Counted from the first letter of the stretch, positions 6,948-16,956 are shown. The stretch is 64,000 nt of DNA from Spirochaetota bacterium (GCA_016214035.1 JACRPF010000011.1:1-64000), one strand, 5' to 3'. Program-made: numbers and translations. Notes: a model not told the origin generated them from the sequence alone.

Positions 6948-8981
6948 ATGAGCACAAAAAAGCAGAAAACAAAAAGCGCGATTCAAGGATATACCGGACG
7001 CGCACCGGCGACTCCCCTCATCGTCCATGACCCGTATTTCAGCATGTGGTCGTTCGCCGACAAACTCACCGATGAATGGCCGAAGCACTGGACAGGAACG
7101 ATACGCGGCGCCGCGGGTATGATTCGCATCGACGGCGTACCGTACGCGTGGATGGGGCCGGTCTGCGAGAAACGCATGGAGCAGCTTTCCTGCGAGATAC
7201 TTCCCACGCGGACGATATATACGTTTCAGGCGGCTGGTGTTGCGCTTACCGTTTCATTCGTGAGTCCTATACTGCCTGACGACCTTGAAATACTCAGCCG
7301 GCCGCTCTCATACGTGACGCTCGATGTTCATTCTGTCGACGGCCGGGCGCACCACATCGCCGTTTATTTCGACGTGGGCGCGGAATGGGCAACCGACACG
7401 ATGAACCAGCAGGTGATATGGATGCATCATCGTCTCGAAGGATTATCCGTCATGCGCGCGGGAACATTCGATCAGCGTGTGCTTGGACGCGTAGGCGACA
7501 ATATCCGCTGCGACTGGGGTTACTGCTACGTCGCACTTCCGTCGGAGAACACAGTGACCGCTATCGGCGATGACGGCATACTCCGTTCATCGTTCAGAAA
7601 AAGCGGCACGATACCCGTATCCGACGACCTCGCGCAGCCCCGTTCCGTACGTGAGGGGTGTGTCAAAATGGCGGCGATGGTAGATCTCGGTTCAGCGAAA
7701 ACCGCATCGACGTATTTCATGATAGCGTATGACGATATCGTCTGCAATGAATATATGGGAATGAAACTCAAGCCCTACTGGCGTAAAAGCGGTATGGATA
7801 TGGGCGCACTCATCCTCACCGCGGCAAAGGACCGTGAAAAACTCACCGCACGCTGCGCCGCATTCGACCGATCACTGCTCGCTTCCTGTGAACGCGCGGG
7901 CGGTACACAGTATCGCGATCTCTGCTCGCTGTCGTACCGTCAGGCGGTGGGCGCGCACAAGGTTGCGCTTGCGTTCGACGGCAGTCCGTACTTTTTCTCG
8001 AAAGAGAATTTCTCCAACGGCTGCATCGCCACGGTCGACGTCACCTATCCGTCAGCGCCGCTCTTCCTCCTCGTCGCGCCGAAGCTGCTGGAAGGGATGA
8101 TGACACCCATTTTTGAATACGCGCAGAGTTCGCGCTGGCGTTTCCCGTTCGCACCGCACGACCTCGGCACCTTTCCGCTCGCGAACGGCCAGATATACGG
8201 CGGCGGCGAACGCACCGAGGATAATCAGATGCCGGTGGAGGAATGCGGCAACATGCTCATCCTTGCCGCGGCGCTCCTCAAGGCGACTGATGATCTGTCG
8301 TATGCGAAGCGTTATTGGAGCGCGCTCAGCACCTGGGCGGAATATCTCGCCGAGAAAGGTCTCGACCCGGAGCATCAGCTCTGCACGGACGATTTCGCCG
8401 GACATCTCGCGCATAACGCGAACCTGTCCATCAAGGCGATACTCGGCATTGCATCATATGCGCAGATCGCCGCCCGGCTGAAAGATAAAAAAAATGCGGT
8501 GAAGTACCGCACTATCGCAAAGAAAATGGCGTCGTCGTGGATTCGGATGGCAGATGACGGTGATCACTATCGTCTCGTATTCGATAAACCGGGCACATGG
8601 AGTCAGAAATATAATCTCGTCTGGGATGAATTGCTCGGTCTGCATATTTTCCCGGCGTCCATAGCCAGGAAAGAGACTGCGTTCTGTCTACGGAAACAGA
8701 ACGTCTACGGACTGCCGCTCGATAGCCGTAAGGATTATACTAAGATCGACTGGATACTCTGGACGGCGACATTCGCAGAAAACGATACAGACTTCGCGGC
8801 ATTCATTTCGCCGCTCATGCGCTGGCTGAAAGAAACGCCAACGCGGGTGCCGCTCACCGACTGGTACGACACCGTCAACGGAAAACAGATCGGCTTTCAG
8901 GCGCGTTCTGTGGTAGGCGGGCTTTTTATCAAAACGCTTGCGAAAATGTGGAAGAAAAAACAACCCGACTCGGCGAGATAA
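6948..8981 (+). CDS. GtaA-type glutaminase-like protein (DUF4964/DUF5127/DUF4965/DUF1793)
   Basis: This 677-aa protein begins with the segment PATPLIVHDPYFSMWS and continues DKLTD...HWTG, characteristic of the fungal GtaA-type glutaminase family found widely in glycan-degrading bacteria. The later SRPLSYVTLD stretch fits DUF5127 and the C-terminal half is an alpha/alpha barrel. Activity on glutamine in bacteria is uncertain; a glycosidase-like role is equally possible given the GH2 gene before it. ATGs occur at 6936, 6942 and 6948; TGAGG at 6937-6941 sits 6 nt before 6948, so I chose that one. No signal peptide is seen. Confidence 0.8.
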   Translation: MSTKKQKTKSAIQGYTGRAPATPLIVHDPYFSMWSFADKLTDEWPKHWTGTIRGAAGMIRIDGVPYAWMGPVCEKRMEQLSCEILPTRTIYTFQAAGVALTVSFVSPILPDDLEILSRPLSYVTLDVHSVDGRAHHIAVYFDVGAEWATDTMNQQVIWMHHRLEGLSVMRAGTFDQRVLGRVGDNIRCDWGYCYVALPSENTVTAIGDDGILRSSFRKSGTIPVSDDLAQPRSVREGCVKMAAMVDLGSAKTASTYFMIAYDDIVCNEYMGMKLKPYWRKSGMDMGALILTAAKDREKLTARCAAFDRSLLASCERAGGTQYRDLCSLSYRQAVGAHKVALAFDGSPYFFSKENFSNGCIATVDVTYPSAPLFLLVAPKLLEGMMTPIFEYAQSSRWRFPFAPHDLGTFPLANGQIYGGGERTEDNQMPVEECGNMLILAAALLKATDDLSYAKRYWSALSTWAEYLAEKGLDPEHQLCTDDFAGHLAHNANLSIKAILGIASYAQIAARLKDKKNAVKYRTIAKKMASSWIRMADDGDHYRLVFDKPGTWSQKYNLVWDELLGLHIFPASIARKETAFCLRKQNVYGLPLDSRKDYTKIDWILWTATFAENDTDFAAFISPLMRWLKETPTRVPLTDWYDTVNGKQIGFQARSVVGGLFIKTLAKMWKKKQPDSAR

Positions 8982-9032
8982 TAGAACGAGCATGGATGTC
9001 GAGCGGGTGCGTGTCTGCAGCGTTAAAAACAC

Positions 9033-9061
9033 TTGACGCCAAAAAACCAGCGTGATATACT
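9033..9061 (+). promoter_or_regulatory. Promoter of the PEGA/CsgG-like lipoprotein gene
   Basis: TTGACG (9033-9038) and TATACT (9056-9061) are separated by 17 bp, close to the vegetative consensus. The predicted transcript starts near 9068, giving a leader of about 68 nt before the ATG at 9136. Confidence 0.75.
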
Positions 9062-9135
9062 CCCAACGTTGAGAATATCAATGTATCCTGTCCGCCGAAC
9101 GGCTGTTCTGCGGAACTTTCACACCGGAGTATGAA

Positions 9136-9948
9136 ATGAAAAAAACAATCGCATTACTGCTGCTCGTGTGCATGTCGTTCACCCTGATGAACTGCGCCAC
9201 CATTCTGAAAGGAAGCAAGGTCGACCACTCCTTTATGTCGAACCCACCGGGAGCCAAGGTGTACGTCGACGGTGGATTCGTCGGCGTGACGCCGCTGAAA
9301 ACACAGATCAACCTGAATCACAAGCAGCATATCGTTGAGCTTGAGTATGCCGGTCAACGGCAGAAATTCGTGCTCAATGAGACGTGGGGCTGGGGCTGGC
9401 TTGTAGTGGATCTTGCATTCACCGCAGGCTGGACAGCCATCATTGACTGGGTGACAGCAAGCTGGAATTATCTTGACACGGAAGTGACATCGTATTCGTT
9501 CGACGGAACCGGCGGTACGATGACACGCGCCGCTGCGCCGAAGATAAAGCCGGGTGTGCGTCTCGCCGTCATGAGCCTCAACGCTCAGGGGATAGATGCG
9601 GCATCGGCATTGACGGTGTCCGATATGCTCCGCACCGAAGTGCAGAAGACCGGCATGTTCACCATCATCGAACGCTCGAAGATGGACACGATACTGAAAG
9701 AGCAGGAATTCCAGCAGACCGGCTGCTCGGATGCCTCATGCGCGGTTCAGGTGGGAAAAATACTGAACGTCGAATATCTCATGGTCGGTTCCATCGGCAG
9801 ACTCGGCAACAAGCTCGTGCTCAACGCAAGTCTTGTGGACATCGAGTCCGGCAAGGTGGTTTACGCCGAACAGGTATCGAGCGGCAATCTTGAATCCATG
9901 GATGTCGCTGTAGCGCAGTTCGCGTCACGTCTGAGGGGCGGCAATTAA
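9136..9948 (+). CDS. Lipoprotein with PEGA and CsgG/LpoB-like domains
   Basis: This 270-aa protein starts with a signal peptide and lipobox LMNC (Cys20), predicting lipid attachment. Residues about 35-75 (NPPGAKVYVDG...GVTPLK) form a PEGA surface domain. A Trp-rich hydrophobic stretch (WGWGW at about 85, then 90-110) follows, typical of PEGA lipoproteins that carry a short membrane-associating segment. The C-terminal part (about 138-265, VAVMSL-like start, FTIIERSKMDTIL, VGKILNVEYLMVGSI) resembles the CsgG/LpoB/DUF2380 fold of envelope proteins. A CGGAG sequence precedes the ATG and a consensus promoter lies upstream. Role in envelope assembly is inferred. Confidence 0.85.
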   Translation: MKKTIALLLLVCMSFTLMNCATILKGSKVDHSFMSNPPGAKVYVDGGFVGVTPLKTQINLNHKQHIVELEYAGQRQKFVLNETWGWGWLVVDLAFTAGWTAIIDWVTASWNYLDTEVTSYSFDGTGGTMTRAAAPKIKPGVRLAVMSLNAQGIDAASALTVSDMLRTEVQKTGMFTIIERSKMDTILKEQEFQQTGCSDASCAVQVGKILNVEYLMVGSIGRLGNKLVLNASLVDIESGKVVYAEQVSSGNLESMDVAVAQFASRLRGGN

Positions 9949-9955
9949 CCGCGCA

Positions 9956-10807
9956 TCAAGCGTTTGCTGTTCCCGTCATCTGCGCACTGAGCGTCCATAA
10001 TTTTTCAGCCGCATCTTTATCTGCTGCCCGCCGCGATGTTTTCACCGGTCTGCATTTGCTGAAATACGTTCCGGTAATCTGTGCTGCCGACGGATCCGCG
10101 GCAAGGAACACCGATGTCCGCGCACCCTGTTCCGGCGTGAGCAGTACAAGCTTCGCCAGCCACATTATCGTTTTCCCGAAACCGGTTTTCCTGTCGACAC
10201 CGATGTTCGACGCCACGGCTCCGGGATGCAGACTGTTGACAGTCACTCCGGTTCCCGCGAGCCTGCGCGCAAGCTCATTGGAAAACAGTACATTCGCCAG
10301 TTTCGCCTGACCGTATGAACGTATGACGGAATAGTGTTTTCTGAGATTGATGTCGTCGAAATGGATGCGCCCTGCCCGATGAGCTCCGGATGCGACGACC
10401 ACGATGCGCGACGGCGCACTTTTTTTCAGCATGTCGAGCAGTAGATGTGTCAGTAGAAAATGGCCGAGGTGATTCACGCCGAACTGCAGTTCAAATCCGT
10501 CGACGGTCTCCTGCCGATCCAGCGTGATGACGCCGGCATTGTTAATGAGGACATCAAGGCGTTTATATCGTTTTTTGAATTCAGCCGCGGCTCGCCTGAT
10601 GTCCGCCAGACTGCCGAGATCGCAGCGAATGAGATCGACCGCGCTGCTGCCGCTGTCGCTGATGATGTCTTTCATCGCCTGTTCGCCGCGCTGTTGATCG
10701 CGGCAGAACATGACAACGCGGGCGCCGGTGCGAGCAAGCGCTGTTGCTGTCGCCTTGCCGATTCCTGTATTCGCGCCGGTGATAAGCATGATCTTCCGGT
10801 TGTTCAT
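9956..10807 (-). CDS. Short-chain dehydrogenase/reductase (retinol-dehydrogenase-like)
   Basis: This 283-aa protein has the classical SDR motifs: GANTGIG for the cofactor near the N-terminus, NNAGV, a catalytic Ser in VVASGAH and Y-x3-K in YGQAKLAN. FCRD after the second strand suggests NADP preference. The subfamily resembles retinol dehydrogenases and WW-domain oxidoreductases, but the substrate is unknown. A frame extends upstream to 10903; I chose the ATG at 10807 because GGAG lies about 7 nt before it and MNNRKIMLITGA is the usual family start. It converges with the lipoprotein gene, ending 8 bp from it. Confidence 0.85.
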   Translation of the reverse strand: MNNRKIMLITGANTGIGKATATALARTGARVVMFCRDQQRGEQAMKDIISDSGSSAVDLIRCDLGSLADIRRAAAEFKKRYKRLDVLINNAGVITLDRQETVDGFELQFGVNHLGHFLLTHLLLDMLKKSAPSRIVVVASGAHRAGRIHFDDINLRKHYSVIRSYGQAKLANVLFSNELARRLAGTGVTVNSLHPGAVASNIGVDRKTGFGKTIMWLAKLVLLTPEQGARTSVFLAADPSAAQITGTYFSKCRPVKTSRRAADKDAAEKLWTLSAQMTGTANA

Positions 10808-10972
10808 AGCGGCTCCATGTGCATGTAGATGCGGTTCCATTATATGACCGAACAGTCGAACACGCAACTGACGTGAAGTGATCCGCGGTATGTCCGCTTG
10901 CATCGGAGCGGTTTTCCGGATAGCATGGACGGATGTCTATGACCTACCGTTATCGTTGAGGATCAACGCATC

Positions 10973-11818
10973 ATGACCCGTATGAAGCATCGCGAAATAT
11001 CCGAGATCGACTATCTTCACCGTCTGATGGACCGCGTATCTGATGGAACGGTGCGGCTGACGGTTAATGACCGCATTATCGGAACGCAGCGGATACGGTC
11101 CCGTATACGATATACCGACCGTGTCTGGCCGAAGCATATCCTTCAGCTGGTACACGGCGGGATGATCGAACGGACCGTGAACGGACGGAACATTGTGAGC
11201 CGCGCGGGCTCGTTCTTCTGGTTATTTCCCGGCGTGAAACACGATTTTATTTTTCATCCCGGTACCGTTCATACGGTAATTCAATTTACGCTTGCCGGGA
11301 AAACAGGGCCGGAGCCGGAATGCGGCTTTTTTGCCGTTGAGAACGCCGGTGCGGTGTCGTGGCTCTTCGATCGTCTGCAGCATGAAATGCAGCTGAAGGA
11401 ACGGTCCGCCGCTGCGGTCAGATCATATCTGGCACTGCTGTTCCTGGAACTGTCGCGCATCATCCGGAAACCGCAGCAGCATGCGTTCAACCCGGCTGCC
11501 GAACGGAAGATCCGCGATACGATCCGGGACAATGTACACCGGCATCCCACGAGCGCCGATCTGGCACGTGCGCTCGGGCTTTCACAGGATTATTTCACCC
11601 GCGTATTCCGCCGCACCTACGCGGTCTCTCCGCGTACGCACATACTGCGCGAAGTCATGCGAAGCGCATCGTTCGATCTGTCCGGCGGCAACGCAGTCGG
11701 CGATATCGCCGAACGGTACGGATACGATATCGCTGCGTTCAGCAGACTGTTCAGAAAAGTGACCGGCCAGTCACCGGCGGTGTTCCGCCGCGGACACGGC
11801 ATCACGGACAACGGCTGA
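10973..11818 (+). CDS. AraC-family transcriptional regulator
   Basis: This 281-aa protein has an N-terminal cupin-like sensing domain (about residues 45-105, with FWLFPGVKHDF) and two helix-turn-helix units at the C-terminus (SADLARALGLSQDYFTRVFR and the later VGDIAERYGYDIAAFSRLFR). Such proteins usually activate sugar catabolic genes on binding a ligand. It lies 101 bp before the GH39-like gene in the same direction and is a likely regulator of it and the sulfatase. A TGAGG sequence precedes the ATG. Confidence 0.9.
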   Translation: MTRMKHREISEIDYLHRLMDRVSDGTVRLTVNDRIIGTQRIRSRIRYTDRVWPKHILQLVHGGMIERTVNGRNIVSRAGSFFWLFPGVKHDFIFHPGTVHTVIQFTLAGKTGPEPECGFFAVENAGAVSWLFDRLQHEMQLKERSAAAVRSYLALLFLELSRIIRKPQQHAFNPAAERKIRDTIRDNVHRHPTSADLARALGLSQDYFTRVFRRTYAVSPRTHILREVMRSASFDLSGGNAVGDIAERYGYDIAAFSRLFRKVTGQSPAVFRRGHGITDNG

Positions 11819-11855
11819 ACACCGGTTCATGACAAATTTCCGACGGTACAAAGCA

Positions 11856-11883
11856 TTGTATTTTCTGTGCGCGGCGCTACTAT
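11856..11883 (+). promoter_or_regulatory. Probable promoter of the GH39-like gene
   Basis: TTGTAT (11856-11861) and TACTAT (11878-11883) are 16 bp apart. The predicted start near 11890 leaves a leader of about 30 nt with GGAG before the ATG at 11920, which argues against the earlier ATG at 11890. Confidence 0.5.
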
Positions 11884-11919
11884 TGTAGTATGTCATGTGT
11901 CACCCCAACGGAGCCGAGT

Positions 11920-13689
11920 ATGCTGCGCAAAATAAAAAAATCCGTCCTTAAGCTCATGATGAACCGGCATTTCTGCATACTTCTCGTCGCAGTGATAGGC
12001 ATCGCCCTGCGCGCAGAACCTGCCGGCGTCATTACTGTACAGATAGACAATCCCGGGTTTGAAAATGGGTTCTCCAAGTCGGGAATTGCAAACCGGTGGA
12101 GTGACAATTCGTTCAAGGCGGAGGTTATCTACCGTGAAGAAAAAACGTTTATCCACTCCGGAGGTTCAGCACAACGTATTGATTGTACACGATTAGATTC
12201 CGGACGGGTTCAATGCTGTACCCCGGTGGCGGTTCAAAAGGCAAAACTTCACACGGTATCGATATGGCTGGCCGCGTCAGAACCGCTGCGGGTAAGCGTG
12301 TTACTTCGGATGGCAGGAAAACCGTATAAGTCATACGCCGTCGGATCATTCAAGGTGAGTACCGGCTGGCAGGAATATCGCTTCAGTGAAATTGTCGATG
12401 AGGATGACAGTGATGCCCGCCTGTTCATCATCATGGAACAGCCGGGAACGCTCTGGGTCGATGATGTCTCCTGCGTTATAGAGACCGGAATCAGTGCGGC
12501 AGTTTTTTCACCGCCGGCGAAACCTGTTCCCGCAACGCTATTCGGGCTTCATTACAGCCCCTATAATCCCCATCAGCGCCAGACGGTCACTGACAGCCAT
12601 CCCTGGCCGGCGATACCATTTAAAAACCTCAGACTTCATGACAGTGATGTATCCTGGAATTGGCTCGAAAAGGAAAAAGGGAAATGGAACTGGGATGTTC
12701 TCGACAACTACCTGAGCCTGGCTGCCGAACACACAATTGATTTACATTATGTCCTTGCCTTTTCTCCCACATGGGCCTCAGCCCGGCCGGGAGAAATACC
12801 CATTTACGGTAAGTGGTGGATGGGCTGCGCAGCTGAGGCTGCAAATATCGATGATTGGCGGAACTTTGTCCGGACCGTAGTCACCAGGTGTAAAGGAAAG
12901 GTCAAATACTATGAGGGTTGGAACGAGCCGGATATACGCGGCTTTTATTCCGGCAGTAAGACAAAGCTTATCGAACTGCAGAAGGAGATGTACCTGATCG
13001 TCAAGGAAATAGACCCGGCTGCGCAGGTGATCTCACCATCGTGTGCCGCTGCCGGTACGGCCTATCTGGATGAGCTGCTGGAACTGGGCCTTGGCTCATG
13101 GATAGATGCGGTCGGTTTCCACTTCTACTCGGGAGGCATGGGCCCCGAGCGCACCATACCACGGATCGAGTTGGTACAAAAGATAATGAAAAACAACCGT
13201 TGTCAAAAACCGCTCTTCAATACGGAAGCGGGCTGGTCAATAGCTTCTTCTTACAGAACCAATGTTACTGCAGGTGTTGATACCAAAAAAGTTCTGCCCA
13301 TCGAGACTGCCGCGTATTGCATTGCCCGGGCATATCTCATCAATTGGGCCATGGGGATTCCTGTCTTTAACCTTTACCGGTGGGAAGGCGGCATGGGCCT
13401 GCGGGAAGACAATGATGAACTTAAAGAACCGTGCGTAAAGGCCTACAGCAATGTCGCAGCATGGATGACCGGCGCAGTCATGACTTCCTGTGCCCGTGAT
13501 GCGGAAGGGACATATACAGTAAAGCTGGCGCGCGACGGCAGAATAGCAACGGTCATATGGAATACCGAAAAAAGTGCGGAAATATCTGTTCCGGAGAATA
13601 CCGGAAAAATTACCGGCATTCTGGGAGATGCCATCCAATCAAAGTCGGGAATTCTGACTGTTGGAGAAGCGCCGGTTATTATTGAGTAA
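11920..13689 (+). CDS. Exported GH39-like glycosidase with N-terminal carbohydrate-binding domain
   Basis: This 589-aa protein starts with a hydrophobic segment (about residues 17-32, FCILLVAVIGIALRA) that acts as signal peptide or anchor. Residues about 40-195 resemble a jelly-roll carbohydrate-binding module (NPGFENGF start). The catalytic TIM barrel follows, with the acid/base Glu in YEGWNEPD and a nucleophile candidate in FNTEAGW, as in GH39 and other clan GH-A families (beta-xylosidase or iduronidase activities). I chose the ATG at 11920 because GGAG lies about 6 nt before it. The sulfatase gene follows after 18 bp, suggesting joint action on a sulfated glycan. Confidence 0.8.
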   Translation: MLRKIKKSVLKLMMNRHFCILLVAVIGIALRAEPAGVITVQIDNPGFENGFSKSGIANRWSDNSFKAEVIYREEKTFIHSGGSAQRIDCTRLDSGRVQCCTPVAVQKAKLHTVSIWLAASEPLRVSVLLRMAGKPYKSYAVGSFKVSTGWQEYRFSEIVDEDDSDARLFIIMEQPGTLWVDDVSCVIETGISAAVFSPPAKPVPATLFGLHYSPYNPHQRQTVTDSHPWPAIPFKNLRLHDSDVSWNWLEKEKGKWNWDVLDNYLSLAAEHTIDLHYVLAFSPTWASARPGEIPIYGKWWMGCAAEAANIDDWRNFVRTVVTRCKGKVKYYEGWNEPDIRGFYSGSKTKLIELQKEMYLIVKEIDPAAQVISPSCAAAGTAYLDELLELGLGSWIDAVGFHFYSGGMGPERTIPRIELVQKIMKNNRCQKPLFNTEAGWSIASSYRTNVTAGVDTKKVLPIETAAYCIARAYLINWAMGIPVFNLYRWEGGMGLREDNDELKEPCVKAYSNVAAWMTGAVMTSCARDAEGTYTVKLARDGRIATVIWNTEKSAEISVPENTGKITGILGDAIQSKSGILTVGEAPVIIE

Positions 13690-13707
13690 CCGGAAGGAAC
13701 AACTGAT

Positions 13708-15099
13708 ATGCGTCCCAATATCCTTTTCATCAATGTGGACCAGCAGCGCTACGATGCGCTCGGCTTCACCGGAAATCCCATCGTCAAAACGCCGCATCTG
13801 GACAGTCTCGCGGCGAACGGCATGTCGTTCACCGAGGCGTATACGCCCATACCCATCTGCTGTCCGGCGCGGCAGTCGCTACTCTGTTCACAGATAGCCG
13901 AAGTTCATGGCGGTCTCTGGAATTACGACGGCGGCGCCGGATTCAAGATGGGCGGTATAGCACCGCACGCGGATATGTGGCCGTTTAAACTGAAGGAAGC
14001 GGGATACAGCACCGCGTATCTCGGTAAATGGCATGTGAACCCGACGATTAATCCTACCGGTTTCGGCTATGACCGGTATATCCCGGAACGCTATCCCGCA
14101 CGGCGTCCGGCGGGGAATATATGGCACTCGCTTGAAGGCATTCGCGCGCTCGGCATGAAAGACGAAGGCGATGTGGAGACATCGTACACGCATATGTTCG
14201 CGAAGGATTGCGTCGGGACGATAAAAGAATTTGCCGACCGTGACGCGCCGTGGCATGTGCGTCTGGACTTCATGCACCCGCATCTTCCCAATTTTCCCGC
14301 CGAACCGTTCGCATCGATGTACCGCCCGGATAATATTCCGCCGTGGGGCAGTTTCAACGACACCTTTACGGGCAAACCGTACATACAGCGTCAGCAGCTC
14401 AGTAATTGGGGCATTGAGAACTGGACATGGAAAGAATGGTCGCAGATCGTATCGCAGTATTACGGCGTCATATCGCAGTACGACGACGCGCTCGGCCGCG
14501 TGTTCTCGTTCCTCACGTCGCAGGGTCTCATGAAAGACACGATGATCATCTACACCACCGATCACGGCGACATGACGGGCAGCCACCGGATGATGGACAA
14601 GCATTACGTGATGTATCAGGATATCACGCATGTGCCGATGGTCATACGACATGACGGCGTCATCGCTCCCGGCAGCACGAACGGCGACCTCATCAATCAC
14701 TATCTTGATCTGGGGCCGACCATTCTTGATTTGCTCGGCCTCCCGATACCGTCGTCATATCAGGGCATATCAATGCTGCCGCAGCTTTCCGAGAAACGCA
14801 ACGACCGCACGCGGACGCATATAACCTCGTCGTACAACGGCCAGCAGTTCGGTCTCTACGCCGAGCGCATGATTACCGACGGTCGGAAAAAACTGGTCTG
14901 GAATCTCACCGATGTGGATGAATATTACGACCTCGATACAGATCCGTGGGAAATATATAATCTCATCGCTGATGTTTCGCGAAAAGATGAAATACAGCGG
15001 ATGCGGACGCAACTGCTACAGGAGCTTTCCGCGTTGAAAGACCCCATTGTGGCGAATCCGTGGATGAAGCACCAGCTGATGAACGGCGCGAAACTGTAA
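13708..15099 (+). CDS. Type I sulfatase (formylglycine-dependent)
   Basis: This 463-aa protein shows the family S1 pattern: NILFINVDQQRYD metal-binding start, the maturation motif C51-C-P-A-R55 (C-x-P-x-R, Cys to be converted to formylglycine), YLGKWH near 107 and TTDHGD near 287. It removes sulfate esters from a carbohydrate. No signal peptide is seen, unlike many carbohydrate sulfatases, so it probably acts inside the cell on imported fragments. A Cys-type site requires a formylglycine-generating enzyme or a radical-SAM maturase, not present in the window. It is cotranscribed with the GH39-like gene (18-bp gap, GGAAGGAA ribosome-binding site). Confidence 0.92.
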   Translation: MRPNILFINVDQQRYDALGFTGNPIVKTPHLDSLAANGMSFTEAYTPIPICCPARQSLLCSQIAEVHGGLWNYDGGAGFKMGGIAPHADMWPFKLKEAGYSTAYLGKWHVNPTINPTGFGYDRYIPERYPARRPAGNIWHSLEGIRALGMKDEGDVETSYTHMFAKDCVGTIKEFADRDAPWHVRLDFMHPHLPNFPAEPFASMYRPDNIPPWGSFNDTFTGKPYIQRQQLSNWGIENWTWKEWSQIVSQYYGVISQYDDALGRVFSFLTSQGLMKDTMIIYTTDHGDMTGSHRMMDKHYVMYQDITHVPMVIRHDGVIAPGSTNGDLINHYLDLGPTILDLLGLPIPSSYQGISMLPQLSEKRNDRTRTHITSSYNGQQFGLYAERMITDGRKKLVWNLTDVDEYYDLDTDPWEIYNLIADVSRKDEIQRMRTQLLQELSALKDPIVANPWMKHQLMNGAKL

Positions 15100-15124
15100 C
15101 CAGAATGCGTCGGATGTGTTCGCT

Positions 15125-16129
15125 TCAGAATCTCATCACGAAAGCACCCGGTCCGATGGTCAGCGATATCGGCGATGCGCTCGTATTGGTCTCTGAATCA
15201 CACAACTTCAGATCGGCCTTTCCGTCACAGATATCACGGTTGTAATACCATACTGCAGTACGCAATTTCTGTATTGACGCCAGTGAAAAAGTACTCCCGA
15301 AACTCTCAACTATCCCGCCCACAACGCAAATCGCTAGAAAAGCATAGAACCGGTTTTCAGGCGGGATAAACGAACTTGTCAGCCTAGGATTGTATACAAA
15401 CCAATATAGATTCGCAGCAGATATCGCTAGACCCGTATATACAAATATTTGTGCAAACAGAACATCACGCTCATAATCCTGAAGTACTTTGCCCGCATCA
15501 GCGGAGACACGTAGCATATTTAGAAATGCAGTGTCTGTTCCGTATCCGGTAAAAGCAAAATGTCTGGATTTATCGGCACGTTGAAATTCAGCCGAGAACA
15601 GCTGATGCTGTTCGATGAATGTAAATTTTCGATAGATATCCGGCGCAGATGTCCGTTCATAATTATATTCCCATATGGTGTTGAAAAATATGGAATCTGC
15701 TTGAAGATAATTCGCGAGACCGACGAACACCAGGGTCAATCCCGTGGCACATCCGCCGATGGTAACACCGATACCGGTGGTAATCCCGATGTTATTTGGA
15801 AACGCAAACATAATTCCGATGCCAAGTGCGAAACCGCCGAAATACGTCCCCCATCCGCCGCCCCAGAATAAACCGTTTCCCCATGCCCGATAATCATCAT
15901 ACACGGTGAAAGTCTTCTGCGCCTGAGGAGAATTGCTTATTGCCGTACGCAGCTCTCGGCTCGGACCGAATATTCCCAATTCATATCGATTTGACCCGTC
16001 AATTGTGATAAAATTGTTGTTTGATAGTAAAAGAGCGTTTCTGTTATACCGTTCACTGAATGTGCTGCTCCCATCAATGCCGGAAAGCAAGAATGGAATA
16101 CATATGAGTGCCGTAAGAACAAACCGCAT
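15125..16129 (-). CDS. Membrane protein of unknown function
   Basis: This 334-aa protein begins with a signal-peptide-like segment (RFVLTALICIPFLLSG) and has further hydrophobic segments rich in Gly (about residues 90-140) and again at about 225-285. I do not recognise the family. I chose the ATG at 16129 over the upstream one at 16168 because AGGAG lies 6 nt before it and the hydrophobic segment then sits at the N-terminus. It converges with the sulfatase gene 25 bp away. Confidence 0.6.
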   Translation of the reverse strand: MRFVLTALICIPFLLSGIDGSSTFSERYNRNALLLSNNNFITIDGSNRYELGIFGPSRELRTAISNSPQAQKTFTVYDDYRAWGNGLFWGGGWGTYFGGFALGIGIMFAFPNNIGITTGIGVTIGGCATGLTLVFVGLANYLQADSIFFNTIWEYNYERTSAPDIYRKFTFIEQHQLFSAEFQRADKSRHFAFTGYGTDTAFLNMLRVSADAGKVLQDYERDVLFAQIFVYTGLAISAANLYWFVYNPRLTSSFIPPENRFYAFLAICVVGGIVESFGSTFSLASIQKLRTAVWYYNRDICDGKADLKLCDSETNTSASPISLTIGPGAFVMRF

Positions 16130-16321
16130 ATACCGCTCCTGGCGCAACGATGTAGAGTATATCAACAAATCGGATTATATCCGAAAAAGTTTCCGTGTCA
16201 AATTACATAAAATAAAAAGTAAACCTTTTTCAATTCATCTTCACATACGTGTACTAACCATGCCAATAGCGAGGAATAAAATATATTTCTTCCGAGCCGA
16301 AACGCTTGTAACCCGTCCCGC

Positions 16322-16909
16322 TCACACCAGCTCATTATAAAAATCGACGGTTTCCTTCGCTAGAAAACGGTTGGTGGCGATGACATACTCGAGCGACAGC
16401 CGCACGGTGGCGCGGAGCGTGGCGTTGAAATCGTGCATGGCGGTTTTCCGCAGGTCCTTGCAGATGGGCATATGACGGCCGGGCTCGATGTGGTCGGCCA
16501 TATACAGGATCTTGCCGAGCATGGACAGATTCGCACGGCCGGTCGTATGCCAGCGTATGGCGTCCAGAATCGTTTCATCCTGGACGTCGAAGGTGGTCCG
16601 GGCGATGACGACGCCGGCCATAGAATGCAGGAGGCTTTTTGAGACATGTTCACGGGGAAAGGTGATGCCGTTTTGTTTCAGGAACGTGTTCATAGCTGCG
16701 GCGTCGGGCAGGCTGCGTCCCGTGTCATGGAGAAGCGAAGCGAGTGTCGTCTTATGCACGCTCACGCGATACCGCTCGGCAAGACGCACTGCCATATCGC
16801 GGACACGGAGCGAATGTTCATACCGGTCTTTGGCCAGATTGTCTTTCAGCCAGCCGACGATGAACGTCTCGTCTGTTCTCCGGCGTTTTACATGTTTCCT
16901 GACTGCCAT
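16322..16909 (-). CDS. yqeK: HD-domain nucleotide hydrolase, YqeK-like
   Basis: This 195-aa protein has the ordered HD motifs of the YqeK family: RYEHSLRV, LLHDTGR, LLHSMAG, AIRWHTTGR and LYMADHIEPGR. Characterised YqeK proteins symmetrically cleave diadenosine tetraphosphate to ADP. Length is normal. It is usually found beside nadD and rsfS, but neither is here. The gene is divergent from the exported-protein gene at 16992. A TATAGT box lies exactly 6 nt before the ATG and no ribosome-binding site fits, suggesting a leaderless transcript. Confidence 0.88.
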   Translation of the reverse strand: MAVRKHVKRRRTDETFIVGWLKDNLAKDRYEHSLRVRDMAVRLAERYRVSVHKTTLASLLHDTGRSLPDAAAMNTFLKQNGITFPREHVSKSLLHSMAGVVIARTTFDVQDETILDAIRWHTTGRANLSMLGKILYMADHIEPGRHMPICKDLRKTAMHDFNATLRATVRLSLEYVIATNRFLAKETVDFYNELV

Positions 16910-16915
16910 GCGCAG

Positions 16916-16921
16916 ACTATA
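16916..16921 (-). promoter_or_regulatory. -10 box of yqeK, 6 nt before the ATG
   Basis: Read on the minus strand the box is TATAGT, followed by CTGCGC and the ATG at 16909. A convincing -35 is not seen. The spacing puts transcription start at or next to the start codon. Confidence 0.5.
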
Positions 16922-16956
16922 TCACACACACGGTGAAAAATCCATCCCGGATCGTC